Origin: JAVBPE01 sp031549865
GTDB lineage: Bacteria > Bacillota_I > Bacilli_A > Acholeplasmatales > Anaeroplasmataceae
Direction: 5' to 3'
Assembly (NCBI GenBank): GCA_031549865.1
Contig: JAVBPE010000022.1
Span: 1 to 28,435, forward strand
DNA: 28,435 bases
Positions 1-6,414 of this stretch are shown here, piece by piece. Each line of letters begins with the position of its first letter. The first letter of the stretch is position 1. Made by a program: the position numbers and the translations under genes. The notes beneath the pieces are model-generated. The model did not search any database, was not told the origin of the DNA, and saw only the letters and a list, made by a program, of their open reading frames with translations.

Positions 1-1
1 A

Positions 2-955
2 CTAATAGATGGTTTTACTACAGGTGCATTAATGTATTGCATATCAAGTGCGGTATATGCTTGTAATAATGCTGGTCAAGTAAATAATGCTTGCGCAAAA
101 CAAGGAAATTGTTTTATAGCAGGGACGACAATTTTAACAGAATCAGGCCATAAAGAAATAGAAAACATTGAAATTGGAGACAAGGTTTGGGCTTATAATG
201 AAGAGACTGGAGAGCAAGAATTAAAAGAAGTCGTAACACTTTTTAGAAATGGTAAGAAGTGGACTACAAATGAAGAAATGGGCGATGGTGTAAAAGACTG
301 GATTAAGGTTGGAGTAACAAAAGAAAGTAGTAATGAAATATTAGATTCGATTACTTGTACATTTGAACATCCATTCTTTGTTTTAAATGCAGCACTGGAT
401 AGAACTAAGGTAATCTTTGAGGGTTCTGATGAACAAACTAAAGAATCCCTTGGTAGTTGGATAGCTGCTAAAGATTTAAAAGCTGGAGATAATTTATTGC
501 TTTCTAATGGAGAAAATGCTATAATAAGTAGTATTGAAGTTGAGCATTACGATGAGCCACAGACCACTTATAATTTTGAAGTGCGAGATTTTCACACTTA
601 TTATGTAGGTATAGAAGGTATTCTTGTTCATAATACTTGTCCCACTGTTAATATTGATGGCGAAGAAATGGTTGTTTATAGAGGCGGCGACAATGCATAT
701 GTCACTAATAAAGATCTAATAACCAAGGTTGGCCCTGATCAAGGAAAATATGGGCTTTCTGTAAGTGCAGATAAAGCAGCGGCAGCAACGCATGGAGCAC
801 CAAGACAATTAATGTCATTGCCTAAAGGGTACAAGTTAATTCATGCTCCATCAACCACTGATCCATTTCATTGCCTAATAGTATCAAATGATATAATTAG
901 TAAAAGTCAATTTAATAAATTCATTACACTTGAGTTATTCGGACCACCACTATGA
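2..955 (+). CDS. Polymorphic toxin C-terminus: Hint autoprocessing domain plus toxin tip (5' end outside window)
   Basis: The frame is open to the left edge, so this is the 3' part of a longer gene; the ATG at 32 is internal. Numbering from that ATG, residues 27-203 are a Hint domain: Cys27 in CFIAGT, a TFEH block near 110-113, DFHTYYVG near 186-193, and the terminal VHNTC at 199-203. In polymorphic toxins this domain is thought to release the C-terminal toxin by self-cleavage. Residues 204-307 are the tip, with a YRGG motif and a GLSVS segment. I do not recognise its family; an ADP-ribosyltransferase-like fold is possible but unproven. The stop lies 13 nt before a small gene with a strong ribosome binding site, the usual toxin-immunity order. 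The Hint part is duplicated at 5762-6115, while the tips differ completely. Confidence 0.88.
   Translation, partial: LIDGFTTGALMYCISSAVYACNNAGQVNNACAKQGNCFIAGTTILTESGHKEIENIEIGDKVWAYNEETGEQELKEVVTLFRNGKKWTTNEEMGDGVKDWIKVGVTKESSNEILDSITCTFEHPFFVLNAALDRTKVIFEGSDEQTKESLGSWIAAKDLKAGDNLLLSNGENAIISSIEVEHYDEPQTTYNFEVRDFHTYYVGIEGILVHNTCPTVNIDGEEMVVYRGGDNAYVTNKDLITKVGPDQGKYGLSVSADKAAAATHGAPRQLMSLPKGYKLIHAPSTTDPFHCLIVSNDIISKSQFNKFITLELFGPPL
287..640 (+). repeat. Hint-domain duplication, copy 1
   Basis: This 354-nt block aligns without gaps to 5762-6115. By hand count 102 of 118 codons specify the same residue, and a 44-nt run is identical (488-531 versus 5963-6006). The similarity stops exactly at the VHNTC codons, where the toxin tips begin. 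Confidence 0.9.
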
Positions 956-968
956 TAAGGAGGAAAAA

Positions 969-1442
969 ATGAATATAGAAATATTTTATACAGACGAATC
1001 AAGAGCATATAAAGATAATAAAGGAGATTTAATTTTAAGAGATGCAACTTTTTTAAACGATATATATGTCAAAATAAATAATAATTATTATAATATATAT
1101 GTTCAAGATTTCATAAATTTTGTTTTTGAACATAAAAAGGAGATTAAAGGCGCTTTAAACTTTCTAGAACCTATTGATAATAATAAAATTTTTAATTGTA
1201 ATGATCAAATAGGATTTCCAGCTAATTTAGTTTTTGCAACTGGTGGAATGTCAAAAAAATCTGTTATTAAGGCTTTATTAACCCAAGATGAATATTTTTT
1301 CTATGAGCGTTTAAAACCTTGTGAAGTAATAGAAGAAGAAATTTTGCTAGAATTATCTCCAAGTTTAAAAGCCGAATATATTGAAGATGGAGATTCTCTT
1401 ACAGTACCAATAAAAAATTTGATTAGAATATTTCCTGAATAA
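969..1442 (+). CDS. Probable immunity protein for the upstream toxin tip
   Basis: This encodes 157 residues when started at ATG 969, chosen because AAGGAGG at 957-963 sits just before it; an upstream in-frame start at 930 would overlap the toxin gene and lacks such a site. The protein is acidic and soluble-looking, with no signal peptide or membrane segment. I do not recognise the family. The immunity role is inferred from position: small, directly 3' of a Hint-toxin gene, same strand, 13 nt gap, followed by a terminator. Immunity proteins normally bind and block the cognate toxin in the producer cell. Confidence 0.7.
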   Translation: MNIEIFYTDESRAYKDNKGDLILRDATFLNDIYVKINNNYYNIYVQDFINFVFEHKKEIKGALNFLEPIDNNKIFNCNDQIGFPANLVFATGGMSKKSVIKALLTQDEYFFYERLKPCEVIEEEILLELSPSLKAEYIEDGDSLTVPIKNLIRIFPE

Positions 1443-1452
1443 TAAAATTTTA

Positions 1453-1487
1453 GAGCTAAACTGATTAAGACGGTTTAGTTCTTTTTT
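1453..1487 (+). terminator. Rho-independent terminator after immunity gene
   Basis: GAGCTAAAC (1453-1461) pairs with GTTTAGTTC (1473-1481), one G:U, followed by six T. It closes the toxin-immunity transcript and lies next to the left edge of the inserted element. Confidence 0.8.
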
Positions 1488-1506
1488 ATTGCAAAAATCT
1501 AAAAAA

Positions 1507-1562
1507 TATGACCACCACGACACATAGTGACTATTCTCTCCCTTAAAATGAATATGGTCATA
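1507..1562. repeat. Inverted repeat in gap before rep gene
   Basis: TATGACCA (1507-1514) and TGGTCATA (1555-1562) form a perfect 8-bp inverted repeat around 40 nt that include the 15-bp direct repeat at 1519-1533. This and the large palindrome at 1578-1705 account for most of the 305-nt gene-free stretch between the immunity gene and the rep gene; no ORF is supported there. Function unknown: an attachment or processing site is possible. Confidence 0.5.
1519..1533. repeat. 15-bp direct repeat, copy 1
   Basis: GACACATAGTGACTA occurs here and again, exact and in the same orientation, at 3900-3914. The copies bracket the origin-like palindrome, rep, repressor and the 163-aa gene. They may be recombinase or regulator sites; nothing in the sequence decides which. 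Confidence 0.6.
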
Positions 1563-1577
1563 AATATAAACAAGATA

Positions 1578-1705
1578 TTAAGTTAGCAAATCCTAATCAT
1601 CAAGTTTGGTGCCAGTGTTTATTCTCACGCGTATAACTCGGCTATACTAATAGCCGAGTTATCGCGGAGTAAACATACCCAAACTCTAATTGATACCTAA
1701 CTTAA
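1578..1705. other. Nested palindrome, probable rolling-circle double-strand origin / oriT
   Basis: A central hairpin pairs ATAACTCGGCTA (1633-1644) with TAGCCGAGTTAT (1651-1662) around the loop TACTAA. It is wrapped by further ordered pairings: CGCG 1628-1631/1663-1666, CTC/GAG 1624-1626/1667-1669, TGTTTA/TAAACA 1616-1621/1670-1675, AGTTTGG/CCAAACT 1603-1609/1679-1685, and TTAAGTTAG/CTAACTTAA 1578-1586/1697-1705. That is about 41 paired bases in order. The loop and right arm (ACT-AATAGCCG) recall the pT181-family nick site, where Rep cuts before AATAG; the predicted nick here would be between 1648 and 1649. The next gene encodes a Rep_trans protein, the family that uses such origins. Confidence 0.7.
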
Positions 1706-1747
1706 CAGTTTATATTTGACACATTTAAAGAGAGGAGGAAAATAATA

Positions 1748-2872
1748 ATGTTAAATATAAAAAGTGAAGTTCATATTATTATTGATTACTTTGCAGCAAC
1801 ATTTCCATTTAGAATTTATGAAGACGATTTTGAATTAAAGGTAATCCAAGATATAGTAAACTATATATCTGACTTTATAGGAATAGATAAAGATATAATT
1901 GAAAAACAGGACTATGCGCAAAATAGATTTAGTTATCAATATAAACTGGGAGAAAATATCACTTTAAGACTATGTGGGCCAGTTCTAAAAAGTGGTTATA
2001 AATCCTGTTCAATTGAACTAAAAGGAGATGGCTGTCGAGAGTTTGAAGAAGTAAGTAATAAATCATGGTTTGATTTTTTGGAATTCTTTTTAGTAAGACT
2101 TAATGCATCACCGACAAGAATTGATATAGCCATTGATGATTATGACGGAATAGATATAACATTACTTGAAATAAAAAGAAAACTAGACTTAAAATACTTT
2201 ACAACCTCATTTAAAGATAAAGATTATATAATTCATGGCAATGATAAAAAAGGTATCTCACTACAATTTGGAAGCCATAAATCAAGTCAAATGTTAGTAA
2301 TCTATGAAAAACTAAAAGAACAGTTAACTAAAGGAATTGAATGCTTTCAAACATACTGGCTTCGTTATGAAATCAGATATACTAAAGATAATGCTTATAA
2401 TGTTTGTATGGATATTATAAATAAAGGAGAACCAGAATATAACAATTATATCTTTGGATTATTATATACAATGTTAGATTTAAAAATTGACAATAATTAT
2501 GATGAAGACAATCAACATAAAGTAGAAACCGATAATAAATGGAAATCTTTTTTAAATAATGCATCAAAAGCTAAAGTGGAAAAATACAAAAATAAGAAAA
2601 GTACCTATGAAACATATTTAAAATGGTCTAAATCCATAGTATCATTTTATTTACTTAATATACTAGTCCATCAAGGAAATGATATAACTTCATTCAATAT
2701 CACAATCTATAATGAAATAATTAATTTAATCCATGATTTTAATAAAAAGAAATTATATAAGTTAAATCTATATATGAAAGAATCAGGATTAGAAATGCTG
2801 GATATTAAGGATATATTTGATTTAGAAGTAAAGTTAAAGAATTTAGTAGATACTTTAGAATTACCATTTTAA
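1748..2872 (+). CDS. Rep_trans-family replication initiator / MOBT-type relaxase
   Basis: A 374-aa protein of the family that includes pT181 RepC, Tn916 Orf20 and ICEBs1 NicK, which nick one DNA strand through a tyrosine and start rolling-circle replication or transfer. Visible family marks are GDGCREFE near 93-100, RIDIAIDDYDG at 124-134 (acidic metal-binding type segment), and LVIYEK at 183-188 with Tyr186 the likely nucleophile, then WLRYEIRY. The start ATG at 1748 follows AGGAGG at 1734-1739. The origin-like palindrome ends 42 nt upstream, as expected for an initiator acting next to its gene. A strong bidirectional terminator follows. Whether it mainly drives replication of the excised circle or transfer cannot be told from sequence. 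Confidence 0.85.
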   Translation: MLNIKSEVHIIIDYFAATFPFRIYEDDFELKVIQDIVNYISDFIGIDKDIIEKQDYAQNRFSYQYKLGENITLRLCGPVLKSGYKSCSIELKGDGCREFEEVSNKSWFDFLEFFLVRLNASPTRIDIAIDDYDGIDITLLEIKRKLDLKYFTTSFKDKDYIIHGNDKKGISLQFGSHKSSQMLVIYEKLKEQLTKGIECFQTYWLRYEIRYTKDNAYNVCMDIINKGEPEYNNYIFGLLYTMLDLKIDNNYDEDNQHKVETDNKWKSFLNNASKAKVEKYKNKKSTYETYLKWSKSIVSFYLLNILVHQGNDITSFNITIYNEIINLIHDFNKKKLYKLNLYMKESGLEMLDIKDIFDLEVKLKNLVDTLELPF

Positions 2873-2873
2873 T

Positions 2874-2919
2874 AAAAGAAAGCTCAAGTCATCATAAAAA
2901 TGAACTTGAGCTTTCTTTT
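2874..2919. terminator. Bidirectional terminator between rep and repressor gene
   Basis: AAAAGAAAGCTCAAGT (2874-2889) pairs perfectly with ACTTGAGCTTTCTTTT (2904-2919), with A and T tracts on either side, so it can stop transcription from both convergent genes. It overlaps the stop codon of the minus-strand repressor. Confidence 0.9.
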
Positions 2920-3235
2920 ATTTATTTTTAATATCTAACAAAACTCTAACAGCTTCTTGTAGTTCTGGCTTGTTTCGATATTGCATTATTATTTTTTTTT
3001 CAATTTCAGTATAGGAATCATTTAAATCAATACCTAATAAATCAGCTAATGTAATATTAAGGATTTCACATATTTGTTGTAGTACATCAATATCAGGAAG
3101 ATTATTATTTTTAATCCAATTAGTAACAGATGATCTAGCAACATCAAGTTTTTCTGCTAATTCTTTTTGAGTCATATTTCTTTCTTTTAAAAAGAAAACA
3201 AGATTAACAGCAATATTATCTTTGATTTTTCCCAT
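2918..3235 (-). CDS. XRE-family (cI-like) transcriptional repressor
   Basis: The protein has 105 residues from the ATG at 3235. It contains a helix-turn-helix of XRE type (MTQKELAEKLDVARSSVTNW, about residues 20-39) followed by the usual ALN-type stretch (ITLADLLGID) and a short C-terminal tail without a peptidase domain. I chose 3235 rather than 3310 because the minus-strand promoter at 3257-3285 would start transcription near 3250, after the longer start. The RBS is weak. Divergent promoters and three matching 17-bp operators lie upstream, so it probably represses the divergent transcript and controls itself. How it is inactivated is unclear, since no LexA-like cleavage domain is visible. 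Confidence 0.85.
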   Translation of the reverse strand: MGKIKDNIAVNLVFFLKERNMTQKELAEKLDVARSSVTNWIKNNNLPDIDVLQQICEILNITLADLLGIDLNDSYTEIEKKIIMQYRNKPELQEAVRVLLDIKNK

Positions 3236-3256
3236 ACTACACCAACTTTCAATATT

Positions 3257-3285
3257 ATTATACATTAAATAGGCTAATAATTCAA
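3257..3285 (-). promoter_or_regulatory. Repressor promoter (minus strand)
   Basis: On the minus strand, -35 TTGAAT (3285-3280), a 17-nt spacer and -10 TATAAT (3262-3257). Transcription would start near 3250, giving a leader of about 15 nt before the ATG at 3235. The -35 lies inside operator 1. Confidence 0.75.
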
Positions 3286-3358
3286 CATATTTGAATTTTA
3301 TAGTTGACAATTCATAATTATTGAATTATAATAATAACATAGTTCAATAATGTTGAAC
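3280..3358. promoter_or_regulatory. Three repressor operators in a divergent switch region
   Basis: Three 17-bp sites share the form RTTCAA-N5-TTGAAY: O1 ATTCAACATATTTGAAT (3280-3296), O2 ATTCATAATTATTGAAT (3310-3326, one half-site mismatch) and O3 GTTCAATAATGTTGAAC (3342-3358). Their starts are 30 and 32 bp apart, about three helical turns. O1 covers the repressor -35, O2 is exactly the spacer of the rightward promoter, and O3 lies just past its start point. The layout resembles the tripartite operators of temperate phages. Confidence 0.75.
3304..3332 (+). promoter_or_regulatory. Consensus rightward promoter under repressor control
   Basis: TTGACA (3304-3309), a 17-nt spacer and TATAAT (3327-3332): a perfect match to the vegetative consensus. 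It faces the 163-aa gene and perhaps the recombinase genes beyond it. Such a strong promoter fits tight repression by the divergent XRE protein. Confidence 0.85.
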
Positions 3359-3382
3359 AAAATAAAAAGGAGAAATGATATA

Positions 3383-3874
3383 ATGACAAACTTAAAAAAC
3401 GAATTAACAACTAAACTACAAGATACTCTAAATTTAATCTGTAATAAATTTGAAATAAAACAAGTCGATATACAGTATAAAAGCATGGAGGATAAGTCTA
3501 GATATTTAGAATCAGAAAACCTAATCTTAATCTCAAAAGACTATCTAGAGAACTTTTATTCCTCACTTGAAATAATACTACAGGAATTAATTCAAATGGA
3601 TATAGACGAAAATACAAGGGCTAAATTAGATATTTTAGCTAATGCTTTCAAATCATTAGGTAAGAAAAAATTCATAACTCGAGATATTAAAGAAAGTCTT
3701 ATTTCTTTAGGCTTTAAAGAGATTATTATCGGTTGTAAAGAAAACCATAAAATTACAGCTAAAGAATTAAAACTTGATTTCTTTGATTATGATATAGCAG
3801 TAGGGATATTTGCTATAACGATAGCTTACGGCTCAGGAAGATTATATCGGGCTTTAGTTTATAATTTTAACTAA
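3383..3874 (+). CDS. Hypothetical protein under the repressor-controlled promoter
   Basis: This encodes 163 residues from ATG 3383, preceded by AAGGAG at 3367-3372; the in-frame ATG at 3350 lies inside operator 3 and is unlikely. The product is rich in Lys, Leu and Ile, with predicted helices, a segment near the middle reading like a soluble helical bundle, and a more hydrophobic C-terminal stretch (DIAVGIFAITIAYG) that is short for a membrane span. I do not recognise the family. As the first gene behind the regulated promoter it may control excision or replication, but that is position-based inference. Confidence 0.75.
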   Translation: MTNLKNELTTKLQDTLNLICNKFEIKQVDIQYKSMEDKSRYLESENLILISKDYLENFYSSLEIILQELIQMDIDENTRAKLDILANAFKSLGKKKFITRDIKESLISLGFKEIIIGCKENHKITAKELKLDFFDYDIAVGIFAITIAYGSGRLYRALVYNFN

Positions 3875-3899
3875 AAAATAATAACTTTCTTTTCAGTCG

Positions 3900-3914
3900 G
3901 ACACATAGTGACTA
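3900..3914. repeat. 15-bp direct repeat, copy 2
   Basis: Exact repeat of 1519-1533, placed in the gap before the 39-aa gene. Here the flanks add symmetry (GACA 3900-3903 with TGTC 3916-3919, and AGT-G-ACT in the centre), so it could form a small hairpin or bind a dimeric protein. Confidence 0.6.
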
Positions 3915-3954
3915 ATGTCTTTTATATACTTAAATCACTTAAGGAGTGATAGTT

Positions 3955-4074
3955 ATGAAAGATAAAATTATAGTAATTGAAATATTTAAAGGAACTAAAG
4001 AATTAAAAGAACTAATAAAAGATTTATTAACAAATACGAAAGGAGAAATTTTAAATGCAAAATCAAAATACTAA
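3955..4074 (+). CDS. Small 39-aa protein, TnpW-like, overlapping the recombinase start
   Basis: The ORF MKDKIIVIEIFKGTKELKEL... ends at 4074 and has a strong RBS (AAGGAG at 3941-3946). The pattern of a short beta-like hydrophobic start, then F, then a basic amphipathic helix (ELKELIKDLL) resembles the small TnpW-type proteins encoded just upstream of TnpX-like serine recombinases; this match is from memory and weak. It overlaps the recombinase start by 20 nt in another frame, so translation of the two is probably coupled. Its role in known elements is not well defined. Confidence 0.6.
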   Translation: MKDKIIVIEIFKGTKELKELIKDLLTNTKGEILNAKSKY

Positions 4075-5655
4075 AACTGCCATTTATTGCAGGTTGTCAC
4101 AAGATGATGGAAATATTAATGCAACTGGAGAAGCAATGGATTCATCAAGTATCCAAACCCAAAAAATGATGTTAGAAAAATATTGCATTGAGCAAGATTT
4201 TGAAGTCCATGATATTTATATCGATGATGGCTATACCGGACTTAACTTTAATCGACCATCATTTCAAAGAATGATTAGAGATATTGAAAATAACAAAATT
4301 AATATCGTTATTACCAAAGATTTATCAAGACTTGGCAGAGATTATATCCAATGTGGTTATTACACTGAAATATACTTCCAATCAAAAGGAGTAAGATATA
4401 TTGCCTTAAATGATTCCATAGATACTCTCAAACAAGATAATGATATAGCCCCATTTAAAAATATCCTAAATGAATGTATTCCAAAGACCTATCAAGAAAG
4501 ATCAGAACATCGATCAGACATAGAGCTATGCAAGGACTTTTTGTTGGAAGTAGTGCTCCATATGGATATCTTAAAGACCCTAATAATAAAAACAAACTGA
4601 TTGTTAATAACGAGACAGCTGAGGTTATCAGATATATTTTCAACCTATTATTAACAGGATATGGAACTGTAGAAATCGCAAGAAAGCTAACAAGTGAAAA
4701 AATACTTACTCCCTCAGCCTATAAAGCCCAACTAGGAGATATGAGATATCAAAGATATAATGAATTTGGTAATGAATATACTTGGACAGATGGAGCAGTA
4801 TATAAAATCTTAAAAGACCAAACTTATATTGGGGATATGGTTAATTCTAAAACCTATATTGCTAATTATAAAACTAAAAAATGTATTATAAATACTAAAG
4901 ATAAAAGAATAGTAGTCCCTAACACTCACGAAGCAATTATCACAAAAGAAGATTTTTATCGCGTTCAAGAATTATATAAATATCGTCACAATATGAGGAA
5001 AAAATATCATGTTGATAATTTATTTAGAGGTTTAATTAGATGTTCTGTCTGTGGGAGAGCATTAATACTCACTACTCGCATAAGAAGAGGGAAGTTAGAA
5101 ACCTATTACAGGTGTAATACTTTCACTGGTTATAGACTAAAAGAAGCCAAACATTGGACAACGATTAAATATGAGGATATTAAAGAGATAGTTATTTCAA
5201 AGTTAAAAGAATATTTTTCCACTTTTAAAAATGATAAAGAAATCCTTGATTTAATTCGTAGTACAATTAAATCAAGTAATATTACTATTGATTATGAAAA
5301 AGAATTATCTAAAATTAAAACAAGGCAAAATATATTATCAAATATTACTAAAAAAGTATATGATGATTATTTTGAAGAGCTAATTAACGAAGATACTTAT
5401 TTGGATTTAATAAAGAAATATCAAAATGAACAAAAAGATTTAAATGAAAAACATAATCTTTTGTTGATTGAACAAAAAAACAAAGATAATTATCATGAAG
5501 ATATTGCCAAGTCTTTTTTGGATTTAAAGGTTTTGAATCAACAAACTATTTATAGTTTAATAGAAAGTATTGAAATAGCTAATATTGGTGGATATAAACA
5601 GCATAAACAAAGAATAGTCACAATTGCATATAGGTTAAAAGAGCCTAAAAAATAG
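4055..5655 (+). pseudogene. Large serine recombinase, frameshifted (TnpX-like)
   Basis: The first frame (from ATG 4055, RBS AAAGGAG at 4039-4045) encodes the resolvase-type catalytic domain: YCRLSQDDG with Ser15 as nucleophile, IDDGYTGLNFNRPSF, and TKDLSRLGRDY. It ends in ...FKNILNE near 4474 and then goes out of frame. The second frame, from 4474, continues with MYSKDLSRKIRTS, the recombinase domain, a zinc-ribbon-like CSVCG...YYRC near 5040-5120 whose final Cys seems absent, a long coiled coil (about 5290-5500) and the C-terminus. The family sequence would read NEMYSKD, so one A is missing at 4472-4474 (GAATG for GAAATG). Joined, the protein would be about 533 aa, normal for the family. Both the shift and an assembly error remain possible. 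Confidence 0.88.
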
Positions 5656-5659
5656 ATTT

Positions 5660-5685
5660 CCGTATCAATTAAGATACGGTTTTTT
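5660..5685 (+). terminator. Terminator after serine recombinase
   Basis: CCGTATC (5660-5666) pairs with GATACGG (5673-5679), followed by a T run. It probably marks the right end of the element's transcription. The Hint fragment begins about 15 nt later. Confidence 0.8.
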
Positions 5686-5698
5686 ATTTCTATGTTGT

Positions 5699-6403
5699 GT
5701 AGTATATGAAAATGTTTTAGGGAATGGAAGACAGGTCACTGATGTACCGGATTTTTCAGAGGGTGTAAGGGACTGGATTAAGGTTGGAATTACAAAAGCA
5801 AATAGTAATGAAGTATTAGATTTAATCACTTGCACTTTTGAACATCCATTCTTTGTTTTAAATGCAACTCAAGAAAGAACTAAGGTAATCTTTGAGGGCT
5901 CTGATGAACAAACTAAGAAATCATTAGGTAATTGGATAGCATCTAAGGACTTAAAAGTTGGCGATAATTTATTGCTTTCTAATGGAGAAAATGCTATAAT
6001 AAGTAGCATTGAAGTTGAACATTACGATGAACCTCAAATGACCTATAATTTTGAAGTAGAAGATTTTCATACCTATTATGTTGGTACAGAAGGAATACTT
6101 GTTCATAATACTTGTGTTAACTTTAATGAAAGCAATCTTCAACATGAATTTAGTCGACATGCAAAAGATTTTGGAATTGAAGGACCTTGGAATAAAGCAA
6201 ATGCAAAATTATTTAAGGAAGCTATACAAGATCAAGTTAATAAGGCAACAAATATTATGGAAAATGTTATGTACATGAAACATACTCCTGCAACGCTTTA
6301 TTTTAATAAGAGTACGGGCATAGGAGTTTATTTAAATAACACTGACACCCTTCTTGCAGGCTGGAAGTTTACCGATTTTCAAATATTAACGCGAGTCACT
6401 TAA
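5699..6403 (+). pseudogene. Orphan, 5'-truncated Hint plus colicin D-like tRNase toxin cassette
   Basis: An open frame without a proper start codon resumes in the middle of a Hint domain (VVYENVLGNGRQVTD...), lacking the CFIAGT catalytic block, and runs through HPFF, DFHTYYVG and VHNTC (6101-6115). The last 118 Hint codons align without gaps to 287-640. The 95-residue tip (6116-6400) has LQHEFSRHAKDFGI, NKANAKLFKEAI, YFNKSTGIGVY and LAGWKFTDFQ, which match the colicin D catalytic domain pattern as I remember it; colicin D cuts the anticodon loop of arginine tRNAs. An immunity-type gene follows after 11 nt. Such silent modules behind a full-length toxin gene can replace its tip by recombination through the shared Hint sequence. 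A short product from a TTG at 5972 is conceivable but has no good RBS. Confidence 0.8.
5762..6115 (+). repeat. Hint-domain duplication, copy 2
   Basis: Partner of 287-640. Left of 5762 some weaker similarity continues to about 5699 (VV...NG) and is then cut off by the mobile element side. Direct orientation means recombination between the copies would delete everything between them and swap the toxin tip. Confidence 0.9.
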
Positions 6404-6414
6404 AGGAGAGTAAA

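Larger units (their letters stand above)
1490..5690 (+). mobile_element. Probable degraded integrative mobilizable element (Rep_trans/MOBT plus serine recombinase)
   Basis: Between two related toxin-immunity cassettes lies a self-contained block: origin-like palindrome, Rep_trans-type initiator/relaxase, XRE repressor with operators, unknown 163-aa gene, 39-aa TnpW-like gene and a large serine recombinase. This gene set matches small elements that excise with a serine recombinase and are mobilised by another element's conjugation machinery. No conjugation, capsid or plasmid partition gene is present. Ends are approximate: I found no clear direct repeat bracketing the block, so 1490 (after the immunity terminator) and 5690 (after the recombinase terminator) are limits set by the neighbours. 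The recombinase is frameshifted, so the copy is probably immobile unless helped in trans. Confidence 0.65.

Noticed and set aside
107..640. Hint region as a true intein
   Set aside because: No homing endonuclease or host protein continuation follows; the segment after VHNTC is a short toxin-like tip with an immunity gene, which fits a polymorphic toxin Hint domain.
3298..3486. 62-codon minus-strand ORF
   Set aside because: It spans the operator region and overlaps the 163-aa gene on the other strand, with no RBS.
4441..4480. Programmed -1 frameshift in the serine recombinase
   Set aside because: TTTAAAA nearby is in the wrong phase, and the -1 frame has stops at 4456 and 4471, so the shift would have to occur exactly at 4472-4475 where no slippery site exists.
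1482..5688. TTTTTTATT shared by 1482-1490 and the stretch after 5679 as an element end repeat
   Set aside because: Both are T tracts of terminators, so the match is expected by function and composition.
6078..6278. 66-codon plus-strand ORF in another frame
   Set aside because: It is a shadow of the colicin D-like cassette, whose motifs are in the other frame.
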